A model generated the notes under the pieces. It was not told the origin of the DNA, did no database searches, and saw only the letters and a list, made by a program, of their open reading frames with translations. Position numbers and translations under genes: made by a program. A DNA stretch of 64,000 bases from Whitmania pigra (Eukaryota > Annelida > Clitellata > Hirudinida > Haemopidae), in contig JAJTWR010000067.1 in NCBI GenBank assembly GCA_021613335.1, positions 1,313,501 to 1,377,500 of the forward strand, read 5' to 3'. This document shows, piece by piece, positions 1-12,400 of the stretch (the stretch's first letter is position 1; each line of letters opens with the position of its first letter).

Positions 1-6
1 TAAATC

Positions 7-234
7 TTGAAATATGTTTCAACGGCCCATTACATTAAAACTATCCATTATCTCTCGAGACAGAACTGGATAATCACTGGCGTTCATTGTGTGGTCGACG
101 GAGGAACTACGGCCATGTTGAAGTTCGATGGATCGCAATACCAATGCAACTGTTCGGGAGAAACGAACGGACACTCCAGGTATTGCAGAATTCATTACTG
201 GTACTGTCCAAAGACGCCTAAGAATGCTAATTAA
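7..234 (+). CDS. Possible terminal exon of an unrecognised gene
   Basis: An open frame enters from the left side of the window and ends at a TAA followed by an ATTA-type repeat. The last 55 or so residues are Cys- and aromatic-rich (CVVD, CNCSGE, RYCRIHYWYC), which looks more like an extracellular or zinc-binding segment than random sequence. The frame has no ATG near its start, and a possible acceptor (CTCGAG before ACAGAAC) lies near position 50, so it would be the last exon of a gene lying mostly outside the window. I do not recognise the family. It could be chance. Confidence 0.25.
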   Translation: MKYVSTAHYIKTIHYLSRQNWIITGVHCVVDGGTTAMLKFDGSQYQCNCSGETNGHSRYCRIHYWYCPKTPKNAN

Positions 235-1059
235 TTAATTAATTAATTAATCGCAAGATGTTTCAACTGTGGTTTAGTCTTAAACGCTTTAAATAATTTG
301 TTACGTTACGTTAACTAAGTTGCCAGTCAGTCACCGATATTGATTAGCTGTTTCTGTTTAGTAGTATTGTTAAGTTTGTTTTGTCTTTCGTATGCCTCGT
401 TTTTGAGATGATCCGAGCGCCGAAAAATATTCGGTTGATGAATTTTTGTTTGTTATTTCTTACTATTGATATTTCTTCTTAAACGTTTTATTTTAAATTG
501 AGTCATTTATAAATTTTTTATGCGATTCACTTTTAAAAAGTTATGTTTTTTTCCGCAAAGAAATTTGTAATATGCAGTCGATTTTGAAAATTGTTCGCGA
601 CAATATTTTCAACTGAATTTAGTTTTCAACGATCGGTTCAACTTTTGCATCTGACATGTGTTCGTCATAAATTATGTTTGTTAAATGAGAATACAACTTT
701 TCGAACAATTCACTTTGATACAAAATTTATTTCAAATTCCGGTCAATTACCTGGATGGATTTAATTCAAGTCACTTTTAACCTAGTCTTTCGAACGTCAT
801 CATTACCTAAAATGCGTTCAAAAACGTCGTATACTAGGTCGTAAATTAAAGAAACAAGCTTTCGATTCGGGCCTAAGTTCCGCGATATGACAGCCATTTT
901 AACTCACAGAAACGTTCTACAAATGGCGCTCGTTTTGAAAGCCGAAGTATTTTAATGAGACGATTTCAAAGATCAACTAAACCGGATTCTAAACTGAAAG
1001 GCTGAAATCGCTAACCTATTTCAAACAAAATCGAAACATTTAGATGATCATTGTTTACG
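235..1059. other. Intergenic, AT-rich, nothing recognised
   Basis: Begins with a short TTAA-type tandem run just after the preceding stop codon, then AT-rich unique sequence. It should contain the promoter and 5' UTR of the kinase gene that starts at 1060. I see no clear TATA box or other gene. Confidence 0.5.
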
Positions 1060-4000
1060 ATGAGCATGAAAAAGAATTGGCTCAACATGTACAAGAAGCG
1101 AAAGGCTTCTTACGACGGCAACGATGTCGTCTCCCGCTCGAATAATTTATCTCTGCAGAACTCCATGAACCCGACGGTCCTGAGTCCGCTAAACGAGGTT
1201 TCCTCGACTCCTTCCATCCCTGTTTCCGAACACACCCAACTCCCAGCAGACACGTGGACTAACTTAGTCTCCTGCCATCCGATTATAGCCCGGGGACCCG
1301 AACATCAAACGCTTTACGACGAGCTGAGAAAAACGTGTTACCTCATCGAGGCTGCCAATCTTCCAACGACCAGTAAAAATGGTCACACTTTTATCCCGGA
1401 CGTGTCCAAAAATACCGGATCAGCCGATGCCAAGCCTGCCTTCCAGCTCACTTACAGAGCCATGTTGGCTAGGAAAGGCTTCTTAGCCAGAAATACACTC
1501 GGCTCGGGATCTTATTCAAAAGTTTCTGTTTCTGTTTTGTAATCTAAAGTGAATGCTTTTAATTGTTTTTAGATGGTCGTGTTGAGCAAGAAGTAATGCT
1601 AAAAGGAAAAATTAGAAAAAGTTATCTTAACATAAGCTGAGAAATAAATTTTAAATAAGAAGTTAATTGTGAAAATAAATTGTGACTCGATTGAGAATGT
1701 AAACTTGAATACTTGCAAGAAATAACAATTTGCACTTGCTTTATTTAGCATTACCTCATTTCAGCTCACAAAATGTCTACTTATGTACTTTAGTACTTCA
1801 AAAATCTGATCATTACGAATCAGTTCCAATATCAGTTAATTAAAAAAGCTGAATCATCTATAAATAATAACTCTAGCTAAATTCTCAATATCCGTTAATG
1901 ATATTTTTTGTATTAATACTAATATTCTTATTGCCATCATTAATATTACTATTAAATATTCTTATTAACATTAACAGAATCAATATTCTTATTACCAATA
2001 TTAATTAATATTCATACGACCAATATTAATATCGGTTTGCCAATTACAAATTAAGGTAAAAAAAGTTCTTAACTGCAACGAATACCCCGTGACAGTGGCA
2101 GCTGTCAAGATCATAGACAGGCTCAAGACACCCAAGGACTATCAGGAAAAGTTCATGCCCAGGGAGTTGGAGATTTGGCCACAACTGAAGCACCCTAATC
2201 TGGTGGCTCTTCTGGATCATTTCTGTGTTAGATTTACAAATTTATAAGAATATTTTCAATGACATTATTTTCTGCCAGTGCAATCTCGTTATGAAAAAAT
2301 ATTGTCATTGCGAAGCTTACAACATCTTTCATTATGTCATCATCATTATCATAGACGTCACTATCATCATCATCATCCTCGTCATCATCGTTACCATCGA
2401 TTAGCATTACTAATATCCTCTCAAGAGTTGTAACGAACTAGTAGCGCAATACAATACGTGTGTTGTAACAATAATTATTAATATTAATAGACCGTGAATC
2501 ACGTTACAAGGAATGTGATAAAACACAAGACATCCTGTTAAAGAATTTAGTATTATAAACAATTTAGTAATTTACCAGGGAGTGATAATATAAGAAATAC
2601 AAGTAAGGCAAACAATAAGAAATCATTGAAAGAGTTTAGAGATATGAAAACATGAAAAATTAATTGACAGACGGAATAACTTTCTTAGAAGGTCTGCATT
2701 CATTTTCATGTCTGTCACTTGACTTAGCCACTAGGTTAAGCAGAGATTATTGTACAGTAATAACAAAAAAAATAATAACAATAACAATGATAACAACAAC
2801 GGTAAGAATGATAATAACATCAATAATAACGAAAATAATAATAATTAGTAATTGTACTGGTCTCTGCAATCAATTTTTATTATTTCCTATTAATTTTTAA
2901 TGTGTTCGCCTGGAGACTCGTGATGATGAGTCATCGACGTGTTGGATTTGATTGAGTCAACAACCAGAATGATCAAATGACAATAAAAAAACTAACAAGA
3001 CAAACAACAACTCATAAAAGTGCCAAGCTTATTAAAAATGTCTTTATTTTTCGCACATTTAAATTTAAATGTTCATGTTACTTGCGATGACAAGACCACG
3101 TATGATTCTGTTGCAATGAAGATTAATGCAATTGAGTGGAGAAGTTACGTAATTAATTAATTAATGACTTTAGTTATTTATTCATCTCTTGTGCAACTCA
3201 ATTTTCAATCTCCAGTCATATAAAGATTTATTTTCAATCGGATAAATGTCGGAATATTCTTTTCAAGTTCAAAATCTAGAGTGAATACTGAGTTCAAGTA
3301 TTATTAAAGATAATTATTTGAACTTTATTACCATCTAACATGTAACATATGTGATACGCTTGTTTATTAAGTGATGGTTAGAAAAGCAAATGATCGCAAA
3401 TCACAAAGCAGAATAAATAAAGCAAAGTAAACTAAGCAGAATTCTCAAAGCAGTAAGCTTTTACAAGTCTAAGGATCCTTAGCTATAATTAGCGGGCAAT
3501 AATAAATCAACAAACAACAATATAAAGGAATTAACTTTTAATTAATTTTCAAAAAATTTAATAACCAACTATTAAGCAAGTGCAAGGTGTTTACAGAGTT
3601 TATTAAAGCAAGTCATCCATGGCATCTCAAAATTACCTGCAGCACGATTTCTCCGTCCATTGTCATTCATTCCGTGTATAGATCTTCACGGAGCACCTCA
3701 TATTCATCTAGCATACGTGCGCACACGTCATGGTCGTTCATCATTCCATCTTATCACAACCACTACCGACAGGATGTGAGGAGGGTCTTCATGGTCCTCG
3801 AGTACGTCTCAGGGGGCGATGCCCTCCAGTACATCCAGAAGAACGGCGCCGTGGGCGAGTGCGTTGCCCAGCGCTGGAGCAAGCAGATCGTCGACGCAGT
3901 TCAGTACCTCCACAACGCCAACATCACCCACAGGGACCTAAAGCTGGAGAACATTCTCATCACCGAAGACGAACAAATCAAGATCTGTGATTTCGGTTTC

Positions 4001-5135
4001 ATTAAGCGACAGGCCGATAACAGCGAACTCAGCAAGACTTACTGTGGTTCGAGGTCTTATGCCGCCCCTGAAATCCTTATGGGTCGACCGTACGACCCTA
4101 AGAAGACCGACGTCTGGGCCATCGGTGTCATATTGTACATATTCGTCTTTGGGAATATGCCGTTTGATGAAACAAAGGTGGTTGTTATGGATTTGTAGTA
4201 GGATGTTTGCTTTAATATTTTAACGACAGTTTTTAAAGTGACGTCTGTTTAGCTGTAATTCTTGACAAGCCGGCTTCTCTGGGATTCGAATTCAACCTTA
4301 CTGGAATTAATTTATAAATTCCTCAATTCCTTCACAGATCGACTTAACATCTTTTGTGTGTCTGTCTGATGATATATTTTAACACGAAGGCAAGTTTTGC
4401 AATTGCTATCCTTCAAAGCAACAAGTCCGGGTTAAATTCATATATCCAGAATTTAGATACGTTTAGTCGTTACTTAATAAAACGTAAAAATAAAAAATAT
4501 ATTTATATACAAATACTAATTTATTATGTTATAAGAGACGGTCAACGATGCTCCATTTTATCAATCAACGTCAGGGTACAAAGAGCATGTTGAAGGAGCA
4601 AGAAGCCATGGATCTGAGATGGATCAAGTACAAGAACAAACTCTCACCTCACTGCCAACAACTTCTAGTCAAAACGTTTACCTGGGATTTCGAGAACAGG
4701 CCAGACATTCACTTCTTGCAGAGGAGTGCCTGGTTCTCCTACGCCCTCTGTACCTCGCCCAATAGCGATCCCTGCTCTCATCACAAGGGCATCAAAGCTC
4801 CGGCATCGAGTACCAATCGGATGGGCTCAGACTCTCGACCGTGTCGGACGCTATCGCCTCTCCTGGCGGCAGCGGCTGCCGTTCTGGCCGACGAGAAAGA
4901 CATGTGCGAGGAAAGGTGCTGCGAGGGAGTTCGCACGATGCTCGACGGTCTCAAACCCTCGAGGTCAAAGAGCGAAACCAATTTATTGACCGATGCCAAG
5001 TCTAGTTCAGAAAGCAAGAAACCGAACGCTAGTCAGAGGGCAAGGTCTCGTTACCGTGCCCCAGGGTCGACAAAGCCTGCTCCTAGCGGCCAGCTCGGCG
5101 ATAGGGCGGCAACCCATAGAACGAATGCCATGTGA
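1060..5135 (+). CDS. TSSK-like serine/threonine protein kinase
   Basis: Four exons, all phase 0: 1060-1521, 2056-2226, 3773-4177, 4575-5135, giving about 532 residues. Kinase motifs are complete: Gly-rich loop LGSGSYSKV (~148-156) spanning the first intron, VAIK-type Lys in AAVKIID (~172), HRDLKLEN (~264-271), DFG (~284-286), APEIL, and a final Arg-containing lobe (FENRPD). The pattern and the catalytic loop fit the testis-specific serine kinase (TSSK) branch of the CAMK group, which phosphorylates substrates during sperm maturation. That role is inferred from family. The N-terminal ~135 residues and the C-terminal Ser/Arg-rich tail make it longer than typical TSSKs (~270-370 residues). The start is the first ATG in a frame that begins just upstream. 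The exon 4 acceptor could be 4575 (CAG) or 4584; 4575 gives the better family spacing. Confidence 0.85.
2227..3772 (+). other. Second intron of the TSSK-like kinase gene
   Basis: About 1.5 kb of AT-rich intron with a TCATCA-type microsatellite near 2335-2400 and an ATA/ACA-rich stretch near 2765-2850. No other coding segment or structured RNA was recognised. Confidence 0.6.
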
Positions 5136-5394
5136 TACGTTTTCTTAAGCCGTCTTTCTCCGTATTGCGTAATTTTAACCTTATTCCAATTATTGCTTGT
5201 CCCGGAAAGCATATCAGCCCAAGATAATATGTAATACCAAGAGCAGTGCCTGTGGCATGATATTTTACAGTACCCTCAAGTTCCGTATCAAAAAGGCCTT
5301 TGTAGTCCAACACATCTGATAATCCTGCTGGTTTGAAATAGCCGTTCCACGTTAAAAAAGTAGGCGGTGTCTTTTTGAGGAATGTGCATGCCAT
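5083..5394 (-). CDS. Antisense ORF over the kinase gene 3' end, unknown
   Basis: An ATG-initiated open frame of about 103 residues runs on the opposite strand across the end of the last kinase exon and its 3' flank. Composition is protein-like: it has a hydrophobic stretch (GTALGITYYLGLICFPGQAI) flanked by charged residues, so it could be a small membrane protein. I recognise no family and see no introns. The C-terminal part overlaps kinase coding sequence, which argues that at least that part is a shadow frame. Transcript evidence would be needed to accept it. Confidence 0.2.
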   Translation of the reverse strand: MACTFLKKTPPTFLTWNGYFKPAGLSDVLDYKGLFDTELEGTVKYHATGTALGITYYLGLICFPGQAIIGIRLKLRNTEKDGLRKRITWHSFYGLPPYRRAGR

Positions 5395-5946
5395 TTTTGT
5401 CATTTGTGAATTGAAACGTTTATTATACTTTTTTTCCAAACACACACAAAAAAATATATTTTACTCTGCTCATTGCCTTGCTATTCTTTCTGCCTTTACT
5501 CTACCCTTTCCTCCAGCGTTATCTCTTCGAGACAGGGATGTGCTCGGGAGATTAAATAAAATTGTATTTCATTGGCTATTTACTTTTTATCCATTTAGGA
5601 ATGGCAATATGTTAAGAGAATACTTAATATGGATATTTAAGTGGTTAAATCAAGCTTAAAGTCATTTAATTTGCTGGTCTGTTTAGAAAGTCATCAAACC
5701 ACGAATCAAGCCAAAGGCCTGGGTCACCGTAATGGTTGAGGCTGCGTGCGGTAACCTGTAACTCGATTAATTATTCATGACCCCTAGAGGTGCTGGCGTC
5801 GCCTTATGGGCGATTTTTGAACACGGCATAACCATAACCATATTGTCATCCATATTGTTAGCTGGCTATCAAAATATTCAGATATTTAACTAATTAAATA
5901 TATAATAATATTATGTTTTACTTTTTGAGAATCTTACTAATCCCAG

Positions 5947-5970
5947 CCCTAGCCCTAGCCCTAACCCTAA
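5947..5970. repeat. Interstitial telomere-like repeat, four units
   Basis: Four consecutive hexamers: CCCTAG, CCCTAG, CCCTAA, CCCTAA, preceded by a degenerate CCCAG. This is the C-strand form of the metazoan TTAGGG telomere repeat with two variant units. It is short and flanked by unique sequence, so it is interstitial. Confidence 0.8.
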
Positions 5971-6136
5971 ATACTGAAATCTAATAATTTAGAGTTTGGT
6001 TGTATCTCTTGGCTCCGTCTTCAAGGATGATCGATCGACTGGAATGATGTAAGTATCTTCAGCTCATCAGATTTTGGGGCGGACATTGTCAATTGATATA
6101 ATTCATACGCCTATCTGATAATGATGGTGGTGATCA

Positions 6137-6149
6137 TTACTATTATTAC

Positions 6150-6243
<94 letters not shown>
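6137..6243. repeat. ATT trinucleotide microsatellite
   Basis: About 105 bases of almost uninterrupted ATT units with a single slip near 6189. Preceded by a short GATGATGGTGG-like patch. Likely length-polymorphic. Confidence 0.9.
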
Positions 6244-8870
6244 CATCTCTTAGTTTTATCAGCATTATTTCTTTTCGTCGAATTTTTCACCTGAAATCAT
6301 CTTTTAGATTTTCACCCATTTTTAACTCGGCCAATCTCAGACCTTGACGCATTAACCTGGATTAATTTACCATTTTGTATCCAAAAGTCAGATTTGTTTG
6401 CGTCTTTTCGCAAATGTAATCCACTAAAAGGACATCTTGACACCTAATGCATCCGTGCCGACACTCACTTTGTCAATTTCTCATTTTTCAGCGCCCTTGC
6501 TGTCACTTGTGGCGCTAAATTTATGATCGCATCGTCATCATCGGTGTTCGGGCTCCAAATCATCTTCTGCAACGGTCTTCAATCAAATAAATAAATAACA
6601 TTATCATCAACGTAATTGAGGGGAAAGATTCAAAAACAGCGCCTAAGGACAGCATTAGCTAAGCAGTCTTATCCGATTGTATATTTATCGTCTTCGAGAA
6701 TGTTAATCATCAGCTTTCAGTATGTATGATAATTATTGGATAGTACATTATATAATTAGATTTAATAATTATGAAATTTTATAAAATTGTATCTCCTATC
6801 GCAACTTCTCAGAATGTTCTTAAAAATATGATATTCTCAGAGTAACACTGTCTATATTTTTTTTGCGGTAGGCTATCTGAATTAGTTCTTTCTTGAGAGC
6901 TAAATTCGTTCGCGTTCTTATCTGATTTATGACTCTCGAAGATGAGGCTTGTCACTGTAAATCACTTGAGACATGTCACCGGTTATGCGCATCAAAATAA
7001 AGATTGAGCTCGAGAAGTATCTCATCGAATAAGCAAAATTCATGACTTTATCTAATCGAAAAAGGTTCTCCTTGGGACATGCAGATGTACGCATGGGTTC
7101 ATGCGAGCTCTATGAAGCCGGCGGCGGAAACGAAGGTCCCATGCGTCGTATTTCCAGGACGATGTCGGAATACATTCCGCTTTTTTCCAGCTGTGTGCAC
7201 GTCTCAACATGCTTCCTCGTTCGATACGCCACCACAGCTATTCCAGTTCCAGACGAAGCGATCGTCATCATAACCCGAGCCGGAGAATGTAAATATGCGC
7301 GCCCTGATACCGTTACTCACGACAGGAGATTATTGGGGGCATCAACCCATCCATTCACCATGACGGGGAAAGGGGGAACGAGGAAATAAGTTTCTCTAGA
7401 CTGTGAGGGCTGTTTTTAGTTTATCCAAGCATGGGTCCTGGTTCTGTAAGACGGGGTGAAAATCGATTGTAAGATCTTCCGCATTGTTCTCATCGGCATC
7501 AAGAGAGATCTACTGCAGAGACTAAAGTCTAACTGGCATGCTTCGATCGAAAATCTTGTAGCCCATCTGCACATCCATGAGTCTTTGTGTTGCCATGTCA
7601 TAGGCTATGGAGATAAAATTAGTAGAGAAGGCTAAAATTAGTAGGAACGATTTGGTTATGAAATAAGTTTTGGAAATAACGACGTAGTCCTTTCAAGACT
7701 TCCCAAGAATTCGAACATACTCGGCCTGAACCAATGGTTAAACGTGATTTACTTCCGTCTTTCATCTGTCCATCGCCCTCTTAACTGTGATGATGACCGA
7801 GTCGCTACTCCATACAAATTACTTCCTTTTCCGTTTTCCAAATCCGGAGTTCCACGTACACGATTGGAATTCGACCATCACAGACGCTCACGTCGCCTGT
7901 CCGTGGTCGAGTCTGCATGCTAGCGTCATTGTAAGGGGCTTCGCATTTGATCGATAAACCAATATGGAAAGGTAGCCTCCTCTCTTTCTCTCTCGTCAGT
8001 GAAGCAGTGCGCTGTGTGCGTGAGGTTTTCTTTTTTCGAACGAATTGAGGTCCATTGATTCGCTTTCCAAGTGAAAACTTTGAGATGCGTTGAGTCAAAG
8101 TAACGTTTCCATCGACAAACGTTTAGACAAGTCGATCCGACGGGACTTTCGCCGCTGCCCTGCCTTCGTCGTTGGCGTAACTTTAAGACAAGGAAGTTGG
8201 AGATCACGGAGATAACGGAAACTCGGAGTACCACTGCTGCTTCCAAACGTCTTTTCGATGTTCCTCAAAGTTAGCTTTAACACTTGATGGGCGGGTAAGA
8301 TTCTTATAGTTGGAATATTGTTATTAAACCGCAATTTAGTTCCATTCAACAATGTCCATGCAAAGATGAGAAAAAATCAATGTTAACCACCAAATTCTCA
8401 GCTTAGGCAAGCTTTAGAGAGCTTGCCGCTCGTTATCACATTATATTTCTTGAAGTGATACGTATCCGATGTAATAATTTTCGTGTTCAAATTGTTTTGT
8501 TTGTTACCATTTTCACCTTAGAGATCAAAATAAAACATCTAAAAAAATCATCGATGGTTAAAAATTCATTTTTTAAGAATTTACTGCCGCTCTCCTTTTC
8601 ATCCAAACTTAAAAAGTTAACCTTAAGCCAGAAGGTCCCATGCCTAATCTCTATTCTATCGTCTAAATAAAATATCATTAAATGGAAATATCTCTTCACA
8701 ACATTTTATTCAATTAAAATTTAAAACAGCGCATTTATTCAAAAGTCTCTAATGATAATGCTTTGCCATGCACCTCTTCTGCTAACTTATTCAACGACCG
8801 CAAGTGACCGGTTTCAACAGGTCGGTCAAATGTTGCGAATTGTCTTTTTCGGCTCGTAAGAATTTAGAAT

Positions 8871-8916
8871 TTAGAATATATATAATATATATTATTAAAT
8901 TATATATATATATTGA
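8871..8916. repeat. TA-rich dinucleotide tract
   Basis: Alternating TA with a few interruptions, intergenic, preceded by a duplicated AGAATTT word. No gene association. Confidence 0.7.
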
Positions 8917-9440
8917 ATACGGAAATTGAAATAAAAATGTAAATATTCCATCTGCTTCTGTTAAAAAGCTGCACCATCTGCACGGACTTCTGCTTCCAGG
9001 ATCAGCAAATTGCAAGCCACAGAAACATCGATAAATATCACGCATGCGATCACAAAATGGAGCAATTTTTATGTAGGTTCCATCTTAATGAAAGTCCTGA
9101 CTAGAATCTGTAACGAAATTTGAAATAGGTCGGTGTTATAAGGCCTAATAAAAACAGGAGCAACAGTATGGAATAGCAGACATTCTAATTCCACATGATA
9201 TTGATCAGCGGCAGATATTCAAATCGCACCTCCGGTCCTTGTGGGAGTTTTAGGAAACTGGCTAAGAAGAATTAGCGCTCGAATTTTCAGTCATAAAATG
9301 CATTCCTCTCTTCTGAGTTTGATTTTCTGCTGGTTATGAAATAATTTTACAAGTTATTATGATCGAGAATAAATATTTTAATCGGCTAGTAACGGTTTCT
9401 TTAGACATTCAGCAATGTGAACCTTTGAACCAATCAAAAT

Positions 9441-12400
9441 ATGGATAGCGACATTTTTCTGGAAGAGTTTGAGGTGAATGTTATATTAATGTTTATGTTA
9501 TGAATATTAAATATAAGTGAATATTAAAATATTGAATACTACGGTACTATAAAATTTGAACAAAATAAAGACTTCTTGAATTTAGATTAATTGAGGAAAG
9601 ATCGAAGAGGATCCAAAATTGGAAAAAAATGGAAGCTGCAAACGGCGACTTAAAATCTCCCACAACAACAGTAGCGGTCAACAGCAAAGCAAACAGATTC
9701 AGACTTTTCACAAGGGAGTCATTGGCAAAAATTGCTAAAAGAATACAAGTATACAAATTTGTTTTTTATTTAAAATAATTCAAATGTCACTTTTAATAAC
9801 ACGAGCAATAATTTCCCGAGAATTATCCACTTTTCGTTTTTTGGCGCTTGAGACTCGAGAGTGTTTTGTGGACGTCTGTTATACTATTTCCGACAGGAAG
9901 ATAAGCTCGCTAAGGAACAACAAAAGGAAAAGGATCAAAAGGAAAAAGATGGCGAAAAGAAGGAGGAAGAAAGCCCTAAACCAAATCCTGCCCTCCAGCA
10001 AGGAATGCCTCTGCCGCAAAAAATGTCCGACTTTCCTCCTGAGATGTTCGGCATTCCTATCGAAGATATCGATGAATATTATCACAACAAATACGTGAGA
10101 AAGCCTTGAATTTTTTAATGTATTGTATTAGCATTAGGAGGTATGCAAAAAATGTCTGGAAATGTTCGTCATGATTCATGGCTAGATCGTTGACTCATGC
10201 ATCATTCCTGATTAAGACGACCTTGATACGGTGCCGGATTTATTCAGGTGGGGACTCACAAACCTCTGTTTGAGGTGGAGGCCCCTGTTCAGTGGCACAT
10301 CCTGACCATGCCTATATAGGTGTGTCACGGTCTTAGTGACTTACATGGAGAGACTTATTTTTACAAAATATTCTCAGCAACTTGTGTAGCAAAATCGGGA
10401 AGTATTTGTAAATGTTGCATTTATTGGCATGATCATAGTTACCTATAATTTTAGCAAAATTTTTAAGCATGCTAAAGAAGGTACAGTTGCACTGTTTGTG
10501 TTGAATAACCGTCTAATCGTGCCATTTATTTTATGAACTCTCTTGCAGGGCGCAAAATAGCACCGGCGTCCCATAATTTCCTAAGCAACGAATCAATAGC
10601 TTGTAAATAAGCGCTGTGGAATGCAGCAAGATAAATACGTTCCGGTTTTCCAATGTCGCGCTCCTTGACGTTGCACGTCATAACCGTTGGCAGGTGACTC
10701 ATCAGTGACCTCTCTGTCTCTTCATTGATTGGATGGACGGATTGGTGGCAGGTTCCAAACAGAGTTTGTTTCGATTGCGAAGTTTTCGGCATCATTTATC
10801 ATCAATAGGAAAGAAGATGTGCTGGTAATTAATGGAAGGAATTTTAAGAAAAATGTTTTAAAAATTCTTTGAAAAAATCTTTGACAAAGAGAGTTTTGCT
10901 TGAAAAATGTTATACAAAAAAAATTTGAATAAAGTTTGTTTAATTTTTAATTCTAGCCTTAGTTTTTAGAGTGCAATAAACATTGTCACAAACTTGCAAT
11001 CCTCTTGGATATCCAATTGGAGTCCTTTGTACAAAAGCTAAGAGTTTGCTGGAAAGAATTTGATAAACAATTTCTGACATTGTCAGAGAAAGCTTGACCA
11101 AGGATGGATAAGAGGGATAGGCATTGGCAGTTCGGACCTTAGAGAGCTGATAGATAGAATTGGTCGTAATATTGAAATGACTCCCACGAGTGAAGCTCGT
11201 CTGATGAGTCAGTTTGTTGGTCGATCATTCAAATTTGATGTGCACTGCTGGGCTCTGCTATGCTGCTTCCATGCACATCTTTCTGCATTGCGAATTGTAT
11301 GCCATGTGATGTGAATTGTGTTCAGCGCATTGCGAATTGTCATTATCACACTTGTGAATTACTCGTTATGATGCAATGTTTCAGTTTCGTTGTGGGTCGC
11401 ATCGGTAAATTGTGGATCATGATCATGTTGTGCAGCAGAATCAAATTAAATTCATGGCAAGGATTATTTCTAAGGCAACCTCTGAATAGAATTCGTACAC
11501 AGTTCATCATCGAACTCTGAAATGCATGTTGCATTATCTCTGCATTGTGGGTTGCATTCTCGTGAGGACAGACGAAGGCCGTTATCGACTGGAGTTTTTT
11601 TCTGTTGTCTGTGAATTTGTTGTCCGAGTCATTTTGAATTTCCTTTCTAGAGTCTTTGGACCAATCAGATTGGATGAATTCTAGAGGAAACCTTTTGCAA
11701 TTCATTGTTTTTTGTTTTGATTTGTAGAATTAATAAAATTTTCATCCAGAAATGCTTCTTTGTGAAAAAAGATTGCAATTACTTTCCTCTTTTCTTTGCC
11801 ATTTTTTTTTGGATAGAGTTGTGTTATGTTGCATGTCTTTAATTCTAGATTAACATCTGAATCAGGACAGATAGGTTGTGAATTAAATGTTATTAATTAA
11901 TATCGCATGGCAGAATAGCATCTGAAATTAAATTCTGGTGGAATTTGTGTGAAGTGGACGGATGGCATGCATGCACGGTCAGATGAATGCAAGAACAAGA
12001 AGTGAATGGATGAGTTCATGCTAACCAAGATGGCTGAAATGAATTGAGAGTGACTTGTCTTAGGAATCATGATAGAGTGCCGTGGATTGTGCGGACCTTC
12101 GGAAATTATAAAGCCATTCCTGCTGTCTTTTATATTTGTTGTCATTGTTATTTAGCCATCATTTGTCTTTGTTAAAGAAATGTTTCCATCCCATGATAAG
12201 GTGCAGCTGTTAATTATATTGAAGTGGTTATTAAACAACAGCTGAATTGTTTTTGTGACATCATCCTCATCCTCACTGATGATGACGTAATTCATTCTCT
12301 TTGAATCAGCTAGACATTTCATTCACTATTGAGAGAGTGGCTTCTCATTGGCTTCCTAATTTTCTTGTATTGTTTGTCGACTTATGAAAATGGGTCTTGC

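Larger units (their letters stand above)
5136..9440. other. Intergenic region between kinase and sodium channel
   Basis: About 4.3 kb with no gene I can support. It contains a telomere-like tract (5947-5970), a long ATT microsatellite (6137-6243), and a TA-rich tract near 8871-8916. Open frames of 60-115 codons near 7040-8350 have no recognisable motifs. Untranslated exons or the promoter of the channel gene may lie in its right-hand part. Confidence 0.5.

Noticed and set aside
2904..2960. TGATGATGAGTCATCGACG considered as a ribozyme or C/D RNA core
   Set aside because: No GAAA partner and no matching box D with terminal stem; likely random within AT-rich intron.
7042..8352. Cluster of overlapping open frames on both strands between the kinase and the sodium channel
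   Set aside because: No family motif, no consistent splice phases, overlapping frames on both strands; most likely chance.
11190..11235. Hammerhead-ribozyme-like motif: hairpin ACGAG/CTCGT followed by CTGATGAGTC
   Set aside because: The conserved CGAAA after stem II is missing (TCGATC instead) and stem II does not pair. The resemblance ends with the first core segment.
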